64,000 bases of DNA from positions 43,427,467 through 43,491,466 of the forward strand of contig OX578284.1 in the NCBI GenBank assembly GCA_951217055.1. Direction: 5' to 3'. The DNA is from Gerris lacustris. Taxonomy: Eukaryota; Arthropoda; Insecta; Hemiptera; Gerridae. Each line of letters begins with the position of its first letter. Position 1 is the stretch's first letter. Below, piece after piece: positions 1 to 12,424 of the stretch. A program made the position numbers and the translations under genes. The notes beneath the pieces were generated by a model, which did not search any database, had not been told where the DNA came from, and saw only the letters and a program-made list of their open reading frames with translations.

Positions 1-142
1 AAACTTTTTTAAAACAACGTTTTTTGCTTCTCCTGAAAAATTTAGTTTTTGGGGTTACGAGGTTTTGCAGGTACTTAGTCGATTTATTTACCCCTACCTG
101 TATATCTTTAAAAGTATTCATCTGATTTTTATAAATAGTGTG

Positions 143-505
143 TCAAAAGTAGCCCGCAGATAGCACCAAATTAATTTTAAACGTCTGCCCTCTTTAACGT
201 TTTCTAAACTGATACTTTAATAATGTAAAAAAATTTAAACAATTTTGAAATTAAAATACTCTGCTAATTATTGTGGCTCATAGCTTCCTGGTGTCCTATT
301 TCGTAAAATTTAATGCTTTTAAAACCTATTATTATCTAACTTATTTCATTTTTCTCCCGTTTCTTAAATTTGTCAAAATTGTTTTAATTTGTTACACATA
401 TTTAAGTATTAATTTAGTAAAATTTAAAGAGCGCAGGCGGTTTAAATTACTCTGGGGCCATATGCGGGCTACTTTCGACGAACCATCAAAATTTCATAAA
501 ACTCA
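143..505. repeat. Interspersed family B, copy 1, with an inverted partial copy
   Basis: Starts near 255 with a 'TGTGGC(A)CATAGCTTCCT' motif and ends with 'GGGCTACTTTCGACGAACCATC'. The segment 143-190 is an inverted copy of 433-480 (GTCAAAAGTAGCCCGCAGAT against ATGCGGGCTACTTTCGAC), so the pair could fold back. The family recurs at 9225, 10315, 23075, 26630 and 39488. The open frame over it is not a gene. Confidence 0.7.
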
Positions 506-676
506 CAAGAGTACTTTTGAAGATATTGGTGTAAATAATTGTATGTGTGAGTGCATGTGGTGCCATTAAGGTTGCAACTTAAATGGAACCAACACTGTCT
601 CGCTTTTATTAACGAATTAAAGACTTTAAATTAGTAAAAAAAAAATGAAGTAATTCTGTTTTTTTAAGTCCCAATT

Positions 677-1438
677 ATTGAAGCGAGCGTAGCGAGCTTC
701 CTACATTCAACGAAATATGCTCCGTGTCTGTCTGTCTGTCTGTCTGTCTGTCAGTAACGTTTACGCGTGTGACGATAACTTGAGTAAAAGTTGACCGATT
801 TAGTTGAAATTTGGTATACATGTTCCTCTTACTAATACTCAGGCTAAGTTCGTTGGACAGCGTGATCCGTCCATGAGTTCGCGCGCAACGCTCGCGTAAA
901 CGAGAGGTACAAAAATTAAATTGGAATTTCAGGACGGGAAAAGATTCTATCATCATCTACTCGATGAGACGAACATTTTTTTCAAATAACATTTTTTACT
1001 AAAACCAACAGCGACACCGCTATGACTTAATAAAGATCGCTAAAACTATTAAAGCGGACCTAAACGTTTATAATAGAGAAAACAACCTTTTTACCGATAT
1101 CTTACGTTCTAACGAAACGATTTTAATAAAACTTCATATACACCATCTAATGCACAATTGAAACAGGTATGCAAAATTTCAACTTGATACAAGCAAAATT
1201 CTTTGCGTAGTGACGAGATACATTTATAATAATTGTTTAAAAGCTACCGCGGGTGGTGAAGATTGTTATAGTCGTATAGTGTATGGTTTGTTTAGGAAGT
1301 AAAGCTTTGTACCGAGTACCCCCACTCTTCTCTACACTACCCTCTTCAACTATGACATTCATCATGATTAATAAATTTCAATATTCAATATTTCATTGCA
1401 ATACGCTCGCTTCAATGATAGAGCCACGCGATGCCTAG
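677..1438 (+). mobile_element. Helitron-like non-autonomous element (HINE/DINE-1-like), copy 1
   Basis: 762 bases from ATTGAAGCGAGCGTA to CTAG. The first 15 bases are repeated inverted at 1402-1416 (TACGCTCGCTTCAAT), 22 bases before the 3' end. A (TGTC)n microsatellite follows the 5' end. All four copies end CTAG and are followed by T. A subterminal inverted repeat, a microsatellite near the 5' end, a CTAG end and no clear target duplication are the layout of Helentron-derived HINE/DINE-1 elements. I did not find a strong 3' hairpin, so the class is tentative. Confidence 0.7.
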
Positions 1439-2036
1439 TTCTATGTAAGAATAAAAATAAAATAAAAGGCAATCATTTTTTGACGGGCATTCGTAGTATA
1501 AGGTTTCTATTACGAACAGCCGTTGTGTTCAGTTAGATATAGTACAATAAGAGTATAGTATTCTTTTATTCTAGAATTACGCAAGTACAATATGGAACGT
1601 AACAATACGGTGTTTGTTCGAATTCTCTGTTCCAAGCTGTTGATTTTGACGTAAGTCTTAATGTTTTTGTTTTGTATTATTAAAGCTTTGTGGTTAAACA
1701 ACTAAAGGTTAGTGGCGTTTTTTTTTTTTTTTTTATCAGACACGTTCTAAAAAAAAAATTAGAAACCTTACAAGGCATGAGACCTTGTCCAGCCTTGAAG
1801 AAGTTTTCCCCACAACATTCTACTTATACGAATTTGAAATCAGATCTGAACTATCACAGACTTTGGCGTATTCACTTTTTATATTCGTCTTCTTCCGAAG
1901 CACAGTAGATGTGGTAGGTATCTCCGTGTAAACGAGCTTTAAAATAATCGAAAATATGAGCCGATCATATTTTTGTGTTATTAAGGTAGAACTTTCACAC
2001 TAGAAGCACGAGTAAATGCTAACGGAATCCCTCATA
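1439..2036. other. Unannotated spacer with a poly(T) tract
   Basis: A T run is at about 1719-1733. The segment near 1938-1972 (CTTTAAAATAATCGAAAA) recurs near 3252-3288, on the far side of copy 2, as if part of an older repeat split by insertion. No gene seen. Confidence 0.5.
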
Positions 2037-2761
2037 ATTGAAGCGAGCGTAAGCGAGCTTCTTACATTCAACAAACTATGCATATTGTCTGTCTGTCTGT
2101 CTGTCTGTCAGTAACGTTTACGCGTGTGACGATAACTTGAGTAAAAGTTGACCGATTTAGTTGAAATTTGGTATACATGATCCTCTTACTAATACTCAGG
2201 CTAAGTTCGTTGGACAGCGTGATCCGTCCAAGAGTTCGCGCGCAACGCTCGCGTAAACGAGAGGTTCAAAAATTAAATTGGAATTTCAGGACGGGAAAAA
2301 ATTCTATCATCACCTATTCGATGAGAGGAACATTTTTTTATAATAAAATTTTTTAGAAAAACCAACAGCGACACCGCTATGAATTAATAAAGATCGCTAA
2401 AACTAATAAAGCTGACCTACCCGTTTATAATAGAGAAAACAACCTTTTTACCGATATCCTACGTTCTAACGTAACGATTTTAATAAAACTTTATATACAC
2501 CATCTAATGCAGAATTGAAACAGGCATACAAAATTTCAATTTGATACAAGCAATAGTTTTTTGTAGCAAAGAAATACATTTTATAATAATTGAAAAGGAG
2601 ATGTGTGGTTAGAGGAATAGTAAGAATGCGGGGTGGTACCCTTAGTACTGCCGCTGTACTACTACTATACCCATTATCTATCAACTTATCGTGATTCATG
2701 ATTATCTATTTTTTCAATATTCATTACGCTCTCTTCAATGATAGAGCCACGCGATGCCTAG
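2037..2761 (+). mobile_element. Helitron-like element, copy 2 (older)
   Basis: Same ends as copy 1 (ATTGAAGCGAGCGTA, and ATGCCTAG followed by T) but with scattered changes. One base is inserted in the 5' motif, one is altered in the inner inverted repeat (TACGCTCTCTTCAAT), and bases 2545-2690 differ from the other copies. This looks like an older insertion. Confidence 0.7.
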
Positions 2762-2847
2762 TTATAATAAAAGTTAGTTAAGCCTCATTTACTACTACTA
2801 GGCGATAGTACTCTCAAGTTGCTTGGATAGCACTGTTGTGATCGTAT

Positions 2848-3011
2848 AAAATCTAACACATTTTAGAAACGAGTGTTATCAGTGTATTGATAATGAAGAA
2901 ATATCCAACACGAAACTAATATCTGTCGCAGCTGTTGCCGTAGAAGAAAGTAAAGTTGAAGAAGCCAAAGAAACAGAAAGATATGGCTGTAACACGTTCT
3001 TAGGTATATAA
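2848..3011 (+). other. Short coding-like stretch, possible exon remnant
   Basis: An open frame with no ATG, ending TAA at 3009-3011. It reads ECYQCIDNEEISNTKLISVA then AVAVEESKVEEAKETERYGC. The composition is much more protein-like than neighbouring random frames. It is bracketed by a plausible acceptor (ACATTTTAG, ending 2866) and a donor (TTCTTAG|GTATAT at 3003/3004), giving a 137-base exon. I recognise no family. It may be a lone exon, a transposon piece or chance. Confidence 0.3.
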
Positions 3012-4322
3012 AAAACAAAATAAGATTATACAGTATAATCGAGCTATCGAACTGTTGCCTCGTGATAATAGGTGTAGCTCTTGTGATTGCTAACTCTGAT
3101 GCTGCGATAGTACTCTCACTATCTCGTCAGACCTTACAGTGGGATAGTGCTGCTACCACAATGCGACAATGCCTATATAATTGTATTATCACCATGCTAT
3201 AGATGCTGTCGGAGCAGCAACCATCGCATGAAATATCACAGTAAAAACTGCTTTAAAATAATCGAAAACATGATACGATCTTATTTTTGATGCTAAGATC
3301 AGGATCATCATCAAAGTTGAAAGTAATCGAAGATAAAACTCCAAAATTAATGCTTAAAGCTCAATCTATTAGGAGGTCATTATCAATTCCAATTATTAAG
3401 CTACTAGAATACTACAAAGTATTATTTACAAAGAACATATTATGCGCATTTCGAGTTCTTAATCAAATAAGTACCAATAAATATTATACAAAAATAGTTT
3501 AATACTATGGATGCAAAGCTCATTCAACACTAACAACTAGTAGGCTCATTAGCATTAAAGGCAAGTAGGCCTCTAACAAGTAAAAAAACGGATTGAATAC
3601 TTAACATTTTAGCTAATTTGTTTTTTGGTTTCTTGACATAAATCGTTCTGCCTTTTGATAGTTTGCATTTGCATCGATGATATCTATTATCTATGAAATC
3701 AATTGAACCTGAGAGCAAAACAATAATGGTAAGGCAAAACTGTAATGATTTGACTGGGTTATTAAACAGATTTGCATTCTTTTTCAGTGTTTTTATCAAA
3801 ACACAATGTGTTTTGATCACCGGTAACCACAGGTTACTGATGATTTTAGCAATTGCGGCACTAATAACAGAGTCGGAGTTATTGTATTATTCCCATCATT
3901 CATCAAATGGGAAGAAGCAAATGAATAAATGAAATCAACAAGCCAGAACTATCAGATTTGTAAATTATGGAGTCGATTGTTGAAGCATTCTGAATGATTA
4001 AGTTCCATCCTAAAGATATTACTTGGAAATTGAAATGTTATTGCTGCTGTTCAAACGTAACTATTTCCTTATCTTACTTTTAAGCTTGTATTGTTATTTG
4101 TTGCTTTACAAAAATTCACACGTTAAATATGATTGGCACGGCTTATCTTTACATGACTGTACAATCGCCATTTTTCTTTTGTTTTGTTAAAATCCTATCT
4201 TACGAACTTCAAACTTCATTATGTTATTTTATAAAGCAAATGTAGCTGTTTACGAAATAACCAACGGGAAAAAGTATTAACGATTGAAAGGTTTGATTTT
4301 CGTTTTGTTCTTTGGAGATGAA
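3012..4322. other. Unannotated AT-rich region
   Basis: Open frames of 70-96 codons on both strands (3287-3502, 3530-3820, 3693-3932) have no family signature that I recognise. The segment 3530-3900 could be a decayed transposon, but I cannot support a class. Confidence 0.3.
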
Positions 4323-4966
4323 GGTAGTAAGACAGAGGTTGGAATATGACTCAGTTAGATTCTATTGCAGCTCGGTGTCAACACCTACACTAATTCTCAA
4401 AGGAAATGAGACAGAGGTTGCAAAATTACTCAGTTAGATTCTATTTCAGCTGGGTCTCAACACCTACACTAATTCTCAAAGGAAATAAGACAGAGGTTGC
4501 AAAATTACTCAGTTAGATTCTATTTCAGCTGGGTCTCAACACCTACACTAATTCTCAAAGGAAATGAGACAGAGGTTGCAAAATGACTCAGTTAGATTCT
4601 ATTTCAGCTCGGTCTCAACACCTACACTAATTCTCAAAGGAAATGAGGCAGAGGTTGCAAAATTACTCAGTTAGATTCTATTTCAGCTGGGTCTCAACAC
4701 CTACACTAATTCTCAAAGGAAATAAGACAGAGGTTGCAAAATTACTCAGTTAGATTCTATTTCAGCTGGGTCTCAACACCTACACTAATTCTCAAAGGAA
4801 ATGAGACAGAGGTTGCAAAATGACTCAGTTAGATTCTATTTCAGCTGGGTCTCAACACCTACACTAATTCTCAAAGGAAATGAGACAGAGGTTGCAAAAT
4901 GACTCAGTTAGATTCTTTTCTTTTAGTTAGTTCTAAACTGATTCTTACTCTCTTTCTCAAAGGAAA
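4323..4966 (+). repeat. Minisatellite, 79-bp unit, about 8 copies
   Basis: Units begin at GGAAAT(G/A)AGACAGAGG at 4402, 4481, 4560, 4639, 4718, 4797 and 4876: a strict 79-base period with little divergence. Two unit variants (TTACTCAG and TGACTCAG; CTGGGTCTC and CTCGGTCTC) recur in a pattern that suggests duplication of blocks. Confidence 0.9.
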
Positions 4967-7126
4967 TTAGCTTCATTGGTAATAACTTTAAGAAATAAAA
5001 GATTCTGCAATAAAACAATACTATAGATGATTAAACAACGCCGTATAAAGCACCGTATTAGCTCTGACAGTTTACCTTCCACAGTAATATATCTAATTCT
5101 TAAACATGAATAGTGAATTGATCGAAATCTATTATATCCTTCCGTATTCAGTTACACTCGCAACAATGTTGCTGAGTATTTGACATAAAGTTTGTGATGA
5201 TTTTGTAAATTTGTGGGATTCTTTTCTTTTTTAATCATGATGAATAAAATCCAAACTCACAATAGATCAGTTAATGGTATATATATATAAAAAAAAAATA
5301 GGTAATGTGCAATATAAACTTAGTTGTTCGTTTTCAGTGAACTAATGCTTGCATACCTTAAGGTGGTTGCGTTTATTTTATGTAGCTTAAGGTTGCTTTT
5401 ATATTACCTAAAATGATATAATCTAAAATTACGCTTATATTAAGTTCCTTAAAGTTTCGTTTATTTTACGCACCTTAAAATTTCGTTTTTATTACGTGCG
5501 TGTTTTAATTTTAACTCACACATTAGTTGGCACCTAAAAATAGGTTGCATTTATACTACTATAGGTTGTTTAGTAGGTAGCATAAGTCACGCAATATTAC
5601 GTGTCTTAAGGTACCTTTTATGTTCCAGTCTTGCATTTGATTCTATAATTGAATTTTACTTTATCCTAATCCTTAAAAAAAAGCATGAAAGTCCGTGCAA
5701 AACAATAATCTAAGTGAACATTATGAGTGTCTAGTAATTTTAATCAAAGACTCTAGAATTAATCACTTTAATTTTATTCGCGATTTTAAACTTCAATTTT
5801 AATCCGCAGGCACTATAATAATATAAGATTCTATTTTATTTTGTATTTAATTTCACATGAAGGTACGTGAGGTAATCATTATCTATAATTTGTAACTCAA
5901 ATTCATACTATCTATAAAGCTGAAACTTGTACAGATGAAGATGCATAATGTATTTCCGACGTTAACACAAGCTATTAATATTTTCAAAGTTTAAAAATAT
6001 ATGTATAGATTATTTTATGAGATCATCATGTATAGATTATTTTGATTCCATCTAATATGTTTAGTAGATGTTAAAGAATGTAAACAAAGTTAGAGTATTG
6101 TTGCCAAACTCAGTACAGTGTAAATATAGATTAGAAGGATTTAGTGACTTGTTATGTCAACACTGATAACGTCTATATTTTTATCTTATTTATAGAAATG
6201 ATTTTAACTATCATAATATTATAGTTAAAATACATATATTACATGTAGTTTGGAAATATCAGTGACTCAATCTATTTTATCGTTTAATTTAATTTTGTTA
6301 TCTATTTATTTTATATCTATTTGTTCGTCATAAAAAATATAAAACCCTCTCTTTTTTGGAACAGCTATCAAAGAAATCAATTTTGTGAAACAATTTTGAT
6401 TTTTTTCCACAATAAGAGTAAACTATGTAAGTTACTTCCTCAATAAAACTAACCATCAGAGAAGCAAAATTTCGGATATCACATGCCTCAAATTACTGGA
6501 TCTCTGGTAACCTAGATAAAGCCAAACATACAAGCCTACATACCAGATAAATAAATCACAAAGTTTGTCATTAATCTTAACTCATTTCATGACAACCATT
6601 CATTGACAATAATTATGTTAAATGACAAAGTATTCCAAGCAAGATAATTTCTAATGTTAGAACTAGATAATCAAAATTCTCAGGCTATATATATTCTTGA
6701 TTGTATCCTGTACAAGAACTTGTGTACTGGGCAAGTATATTGAAGTTAGTTTTAAACTGCGTCAAGAGATAGCACCACTTTCGATCTAAGACCTTAATCA
6801 AATAATATATTATCACGGTGAGTCAAGGTCTAAATATATATTTATGTCAAGAGTAAATAGTCAGATGTATTCAAGCAAATATCCTAATTACTAATAGATC
6901 CTCTAAATGAGGTATTCAATTTATTTTATAAAGTTGTCTATATTATTAAAACCTTGGTCCGAACTCCTAGTTATATCGTTCAAGGTCAAAACACAGATTC
7001 ACAGCTGTAAACGCTGACTTCTAGTTCTTACACTATTATCTTTAAAGCTGATGAATATCACTTGTTAATGTAAATAAGTAAAATTCAAAGCATTTTCCAG
7101 CTTTATTATTAGTTGTACCTGACTAT
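4967..7126. other. Gene-free AT-rich region with a faint short repeat
   Basis: At 5350-5650 a loose motif (CCTTAAGGTTGC, TTTATTTTACG) recurs about six times with heavy divergence. It is probably a very old tandem array. Nothing else is supported. Confidence 0.4.
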
Positions 7127-8200
7127 TGTCTCGGGACAAATTCGCTTGGGGACACTTGTTGATGATTACCACTAGCTGAATGAGAAGTGTCAAGTTTACA
7201 GCTCTGTCCAATTATATAATATATTGCTGCTTCTATAGTTCTATCTGATTATATTTTGACCGGTGCTGGTGATTACCACTTGCTGAATGAGAAGTGTCAA
7301 GTTTACAGCTCTGTCCAGCTATATATGCTTTCTCTAGTTCTTCTGACTATATTATGACCAGTGCTGATGATTACCACTAGCTGAATGAGAAGTGTAAAGT
7401 TTACAGCTCTGTCCTGTCCAGCTACATATTGCTGCTTCTATAGTTCTATCTGACTATTATGACCGGTGCTGATGATTATCACTAGCTGAATGAGAAGTGT
7501 CAAGTTTACAGCTCTGTCCAGCTACATATTGCTGCTTCTATAGTTCTATCTGACTATTATGACCGGTGCTGATGATTATCACTAGCTGAATGAGAAGTGT
7601 CAAGTTTACAGCTCTGTCCAGCTACATATTGCTGCTTCTATAGTTCTATCTGACTATTATGACCGGTGCTGATGATTACCACTAGCTGAATGAGAAGTGT
7701 AAAGTTTACAGCTCTGTCCTGTCCAGCTACATATTGCTGCTTCTATAGTTCTATCTGACTATTATGACCGGTGCTGATGATTATCACTAGCTGAATGAGA
7801 AGTGTAAAGTTTACAGCTCTGTCCAGCTACATATTGCTGCTTCTATAGTTCTATCTGACTATTATGACCGGTGCTGATGATTATCACTAGCTGAATGAGA
7901 AGTGTCAAGTTTACAGCTCTGCCCAATTATATAATATATTGCTGCTTCTATAGTGCTATCTGATTATATTATGACCGGTGCTGATGATCACCACTAGCTG
8001 AATGAGATGTATCAAGTTTACAGCTTGGTCCATCTATAATATGCTGCCTCTAGTTCTATTTTACTATATTATGACCGGTGCGCTGATGATGACTACTTGT
8101 TGAAGTAGAGAAATAAAGTTCTCAGGGCTATCCAGCTATATATTTACTGCCTTTAGTTCTATCAGACTCTATTATCACCACTGCTGTTGATGAGATCTTG
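7127..8200 (+). repeat. Minisatellite, alternating 100- and 105-bp units
   Basis: GATGATTA(C/T)CACTAGCTGAATG recurs at about 7161, 7266, 7366, 7471, 7571, 7671, 7776, 7876 and 7983. The spacing alternates between 100 and 105 because some units carry a 5-base duplication (CTGTCCTGTCC). The edge units are more diverged than the central ones. Confidence 0.9.
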
Positions 8201-9224
8201 CAGTTAAATGCTGGTTTTGCTTTAATGATGTCACAGTGGGGAAAAATCATTATACCTCTTTATCTCAGTAACTTAAGTTGTAAATTGTTATCTCTTATCA
8301 TGTAGTTCTACGTAAATTAAAGTGCTCGAAGTCTGTATAAATTATTTTAAAATTTGGTTTTTCTTATCAAATTTACCATTTGATTTTTATTAAGGAATTA
8401 AAAATTAAAATATAAATGGAAGCAGATGTTTATACACTGCTGGTATGTTTGCTCTTATGTATACTTAAGAAAATAAACTTATAATTTATGATTTGCGTGT
8501 AAGTGAATATTCAAACATGTTTATTCATTGAATGATTTAGAATCGTGTATCTATGTGTTGTATTTTCATCTTTCTCTCTCATGTGTGTTTGAGTGATAAT
8601 AAGTAAAGAATGTTAGATTGCTAGTGTAGATATTGTAGCAGGGGAGTCTTTGCTAAGCCAATGAATACATAATTAGATTCATTACTGAGTTTTATCTAAG
8701 AGACAAGGTCATGGAAAATACCTGAGAATATTATAGCGTTGTGACGAAGCCATTTTGTTCCCATCTAGACTCGCTGTTTCATCATACCTTCATCTGTTTA
8801 CCTTTCATCTATAATCGCATTATTAAAGCACTATTCCTCATTACAAAGTTTCTCGATATTTAAAGCTAAAATATATATCTCGATTACGTCTCAGACTATG
8901 TAACTTTTTCAGAAGATGTATGCCAAATTCCATAAATAGTTCCATAAAGACCACATGTCTTAACAGATAACAAATTACATACAGAATTACAGACATAAAT
9001 ACACATTTTTAATTTTCTAAGGGACCTTAAAAAATGTGACACCGAAGCCATTGAAATCTCAAAATCGATTTTTAAATAAATATTTATGTTCTAGGCAAAT
9101 ACGTACTTATCTATATCCGTATTTTTACTCATCGCTTATCTAAGTTACTCATTCTATCTATTTTTTCTTATCTATGATTTACACTAAATGCTTTTAAGAT
9201 TATTACATATTATAACATGTACTA
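8201..9224. other. Unannotated AT-rich region
   Basis: I see no open frame, repeat or RNA gene that I can support here. Confidence 0.4.
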
Positions 9225-9890
9225 CAAATGACATATTATAATACTTATATAGTATTGAATGTTCCCCATGCTAATTCTTTTAAGTCAGTGCGAAAAGCAG
9301 TCGTATTAGAAAACAAACAGAAAGACTGCCAAATAGTGTGGCACATAGCTTTCTCGCATCCTATAACTTACTTTATTAATTTTATACTTTTACAAGCCAT
9401 TATTGTCTATTTAATTTCTTTTTTTTTTTTAAATATTTTAAAATAGTTTTGATTTTTTATATGAACAAGTATTAATTAAGCAAAATTAAAGAACGAAGAC
9501 GGTTGAAATTAATCTGGTGCTATCTGCGGTCTACTTTCGACAAACCATCCTCTCCCACTCCATGTTGAAGAGAAAAAAATGGGTCCACAAGGTTGAAACG
9601 TATATGGGACCAACAATGGGCTAATTATGACCTACCATCAAAATTTCAATAATATCGGACAAGAAGTTTTTAAGCAAAGTTAAAAAGTGTAGTTTTTAAG
9701 ATATGTTGGTTCGCAAAAATTGAGCGACAGACAGACACGAAACCAAAAATGTTCCCTAATGTCTGAAACGGATTTCTTTCTGAAATGTTTGAAATCGAGG
9801 ACAAAATATTTTCGTTCTTCAGAACGATCACATACATACATATACCTTCAGTCACTTTCGATACGCTCGGAAGCAAAATACTTGTATATT
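9225..9890 (+). repeat. Interspersed family B, copy 2
   Basis: Contains the family start (TAGTGTGGCACATAGCTTTC near 9334), the 'CTACTTTCGACAAACCATC' block near 9531, and the downstream module 'GTGTAGTTTTTAAGATATGT...ATGTTCCCTAATGTCTGAAA' (9688-9870). The same module is at 10640 and 23775, so the modules belong to one longer element. Confidence 0.65.
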
Positions 9891-10314
9891 AAAAAAAAAC
9901 TATTAAGATATAATAAATGTCAAAAGCTCTTCATTAATCATAGTAAACAACGATCTCCGGTGAGACATTAAAATGTATCTCTAGCGGTTTTTTTTTGCAT
10001 TATCTTGAAAGTTTCTAAAGAACGCAAAAACCGCTAAATGATTGAGTAAAATAATTTTATAACTGGGTTTTTTTGTCGATCATTATCATTAACAACGTTG
10101 ATTCATCCTTATAAATAATATTGAAACCTTAATAAGAATGTCGGTCATAAAACTTTCACGATAAACTTATTCACAGTCAATACTATAATGCTTTCAAAGA
10201 AAGAATTACACATTTAGCAATTCAGAAATATTCTAAATTTCTCCTGACAAAATCTGACAAGTACTCAACTTACCTCGAAATCTCATAACAATACCAAAAC
10301 AAAGTTAAAGCTCC

Positions 10315-10830
10315 CAACAAAAATGATTTAAAATAAGTTTGTTAATTAGTGTGGCACATTGCTTCCTCGCATCCTATTATTGGAGGAATGGTCAAACAAG
10401 ATTTGGATCAGTTTCGATTCCCATTGGACACTTCTTTTTAACCAATATTAAATTTGAGCAGACGTTTAAAATTAATATGGAGATCATGGGACTACCTGTG
10501 GACAACTTTCGATAAACTATTGACATTTCTTCAAAATCTTATCTTTTTTCTTTTAAATATATAGATTTAAATAAAGCCAAGTTTTTGTTTAGATTCCCAC
10601 GTTTATTTTTATACAATATTAAAAGAGCTATTTAAATTATATGGTGGTCCACAAAAATCTTGAGAGGCAAACACAATAAAAATGTTCCCTGATGTCTGAA
10701 GAGGAATTCTTTCTGAAAATGAATATTTGAAATCGAGATAAACCAATTTCGTCCTGCAGAGTGATCACAGTGCTTTCGCTGCCTTCTATAAGCTTAGAAT
10801 AGAATATAGGCACAAAAAAAGAAAGTAATT
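10315..10830 (+). repeat. Interspersed family B, copy 3
   Basis: Starts with TTAGTGTGGCACATTGCTTC near 10342. A middle section 'TCAGTTTCGATTCCCATTGG...GAGCAGACGTTTAAAATTAA' is shared with the inverted copy at 26630-26815. The end carries 'AATGTTCCCTGATGTCTGAA'. Confidence 0.65.
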
Positions 10831-11034
10831 TTCTTCGCGTTTTATGATAAGTATTTACAATTATTAAGTATCTAAACAAACATTAATGTAAATACTTAAA
10901 AATAAAGGAATGTTGGAATAGAGATAAATATAATTTTATCACTCAAACAGGAAATGACATCATCAACCAAAAACGCGAGAGCATTTTTGAAATTCAGACA
11001 TTTATATGTTTACAAATAGTACAATGGTGAACAT

Positions 11035-11345
11035 GAACAGTACAACAATCAATGAAGTTTATTTGTAAGGTACCACAGCTTGATACATACTAACATTTGA
11101 CTGTGTTTACCATTAGCATGACAACCAACGAACATTTATTTTGTGTTTTCCATAAGCAAGATGTACAACAGGCTTTGTCTGTGTTTGACATTTGCACTGC
11201 ATTTAACGAATCTAGTGTGCTTGCTATTATCACGTAAAACAATCAAGCTTTCTCTCTGTCTTCCATAAACAGGATGTGCAACAAGCTTCGTTTGTGTTTT
11301 CCATAAATATGGTGTGCAACAAACTTTGTGTTTACCATTCATTCG
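11035..11345 (-). repeat. Degenerate tandem repeat, about 50-60 bp units
   Basis: Motifs such as TTTGTGTTTTCCATAA and GATGTGCAACAAGCTT recur four to five times with variable spacing. The minus-strand open frame here (residues CCTPYLWKTQTKLVAHPVYG) merely reflects the repeat. Confidence 0.6.
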
Positions 11346-11404
11346 ACGTTCGGCAAACCTATACTTTTAGAAAAATTAGAAAATAATCCTTAATATACTC
11401 GTAT

Positions 11405-11408
<4 letters not shown>

Positions 11409-11447
<39 letters not shown>
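11409..11447 (+). repeat. Poly(T) tract of about 39 bases
   Basis: Nearly uninterrupted T run. It may be the inverted poly(A) tail of an unrecognised retroposon, but no matching body is visible on either side. Confidence 0.8.
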
Positions 11448-11449
<2 letters not shown>

Positions 11450-11633
11450 CAGAAAGAAACTTCTTCAAACTGTATTTATATGATTAGCGAATTTGTTTGA
11501 TGTATATTGACAGCGCATTATCTACATCCGCCTTCCCATCCTCAGCTTTAATATACTTGGGCAATACATTAAACGGCAAAACATTAAATAAATAATAAAC
11601 GTTCTTCTACTGACCTTAAGGATTGACTATAGT

Positions 11634-11788
11634 CAGGATCGGACTGGGAAGGAATTTCGGCCCGGGAGTTTCACCATCAAACCGGCCCTCAAGCCTTGAG
11701 TTGGCCAAGGGACCGGCCCATTTTAGGCCTTAACCAGACCGGCCCACCGGGAAAACTCCCGAGCTCCCGTATAGTCAGTCCGACCCTG
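11634..11788. mobile_element. GC-rich 155-bp MITE, probably hAT-like
   Basis: Ends CAGGATCGGACT and AGTCCGACCCTG are inverted repeats with one mismatch, and further inner blocks (CGGCCCGGGAG, CTCCCGAG) are also inverted. Flanks CTATAGT and TTATAGT fit a 7-8 bp target duplication, as made by hAT transposases. The composition (about 55-60% G+C) contrasts sharply with the host. Confidence 0.65.
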
Positions 11789-12424
11789 TTTATAGTCTAC
11801 AGCTACTGCCTTTATGGTCATCTTAGAAGTTCATCTACGTCTACAGAAAGCGCCCCCTTCAACCATTTTCTATATCTACAATTAAGTTACTACAGATGTT
11901 CGTCATTTCCTACCAACATCGATTTTTCCATTGTGCTTAGCAATTGTTTGTCTTCCGATTTTCGAATCATCGTTGTGGTATCTAAAAGAATTGTGTGAAA
12001 GAATTTGTGATGGTATCTAAAAGAAAGAGAAGCCTAATGACAGAATACTATCCTCGCACTTTGTTTATATCTAGGGTAATGTCACTGTCATGGAATTTTG
12101 TCCTTTCTTAAAGTCAATCAAGTCATCAAAGTAATCTACTGTCCTAAAAAATTGTCATTGTCTACCGTTATTGTGTATATTTAAATCTTGTCTGTGTGTA
12201 AATCGATAAAAAAAAGTCTTCTATTCACAACGATATTCTAGCTTACTATGGATCATCAATGTTCCCTTTTTTAAACTAAACTCAATAGCCTCAAAAACAA
12301 TTGCAATAAGATTGCTTTAAACTTATAAAGTACTCTGTATAGATTACATAAATGATTCGGATATTTTCAAAATGTATCTTATGTTTTTGCTTCCACACAA
12401 GGTGGACCTATTAATTTAGATATT

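Noticed and set aside
675..956. Conserved minus-strand frame rich in DRQT, present in three copies
   Set aside because: It is conserved because the Helitron-like copies are nearly identical; the C-terminal repeats are the (TGTC)n tract, and nothing resembles a Rep/helicase.
4323..8200. CRISPR array
   Set aside because: Units are adjacent and vary together without unique spacers, and the host is eukaryotic; these are minisatellites.
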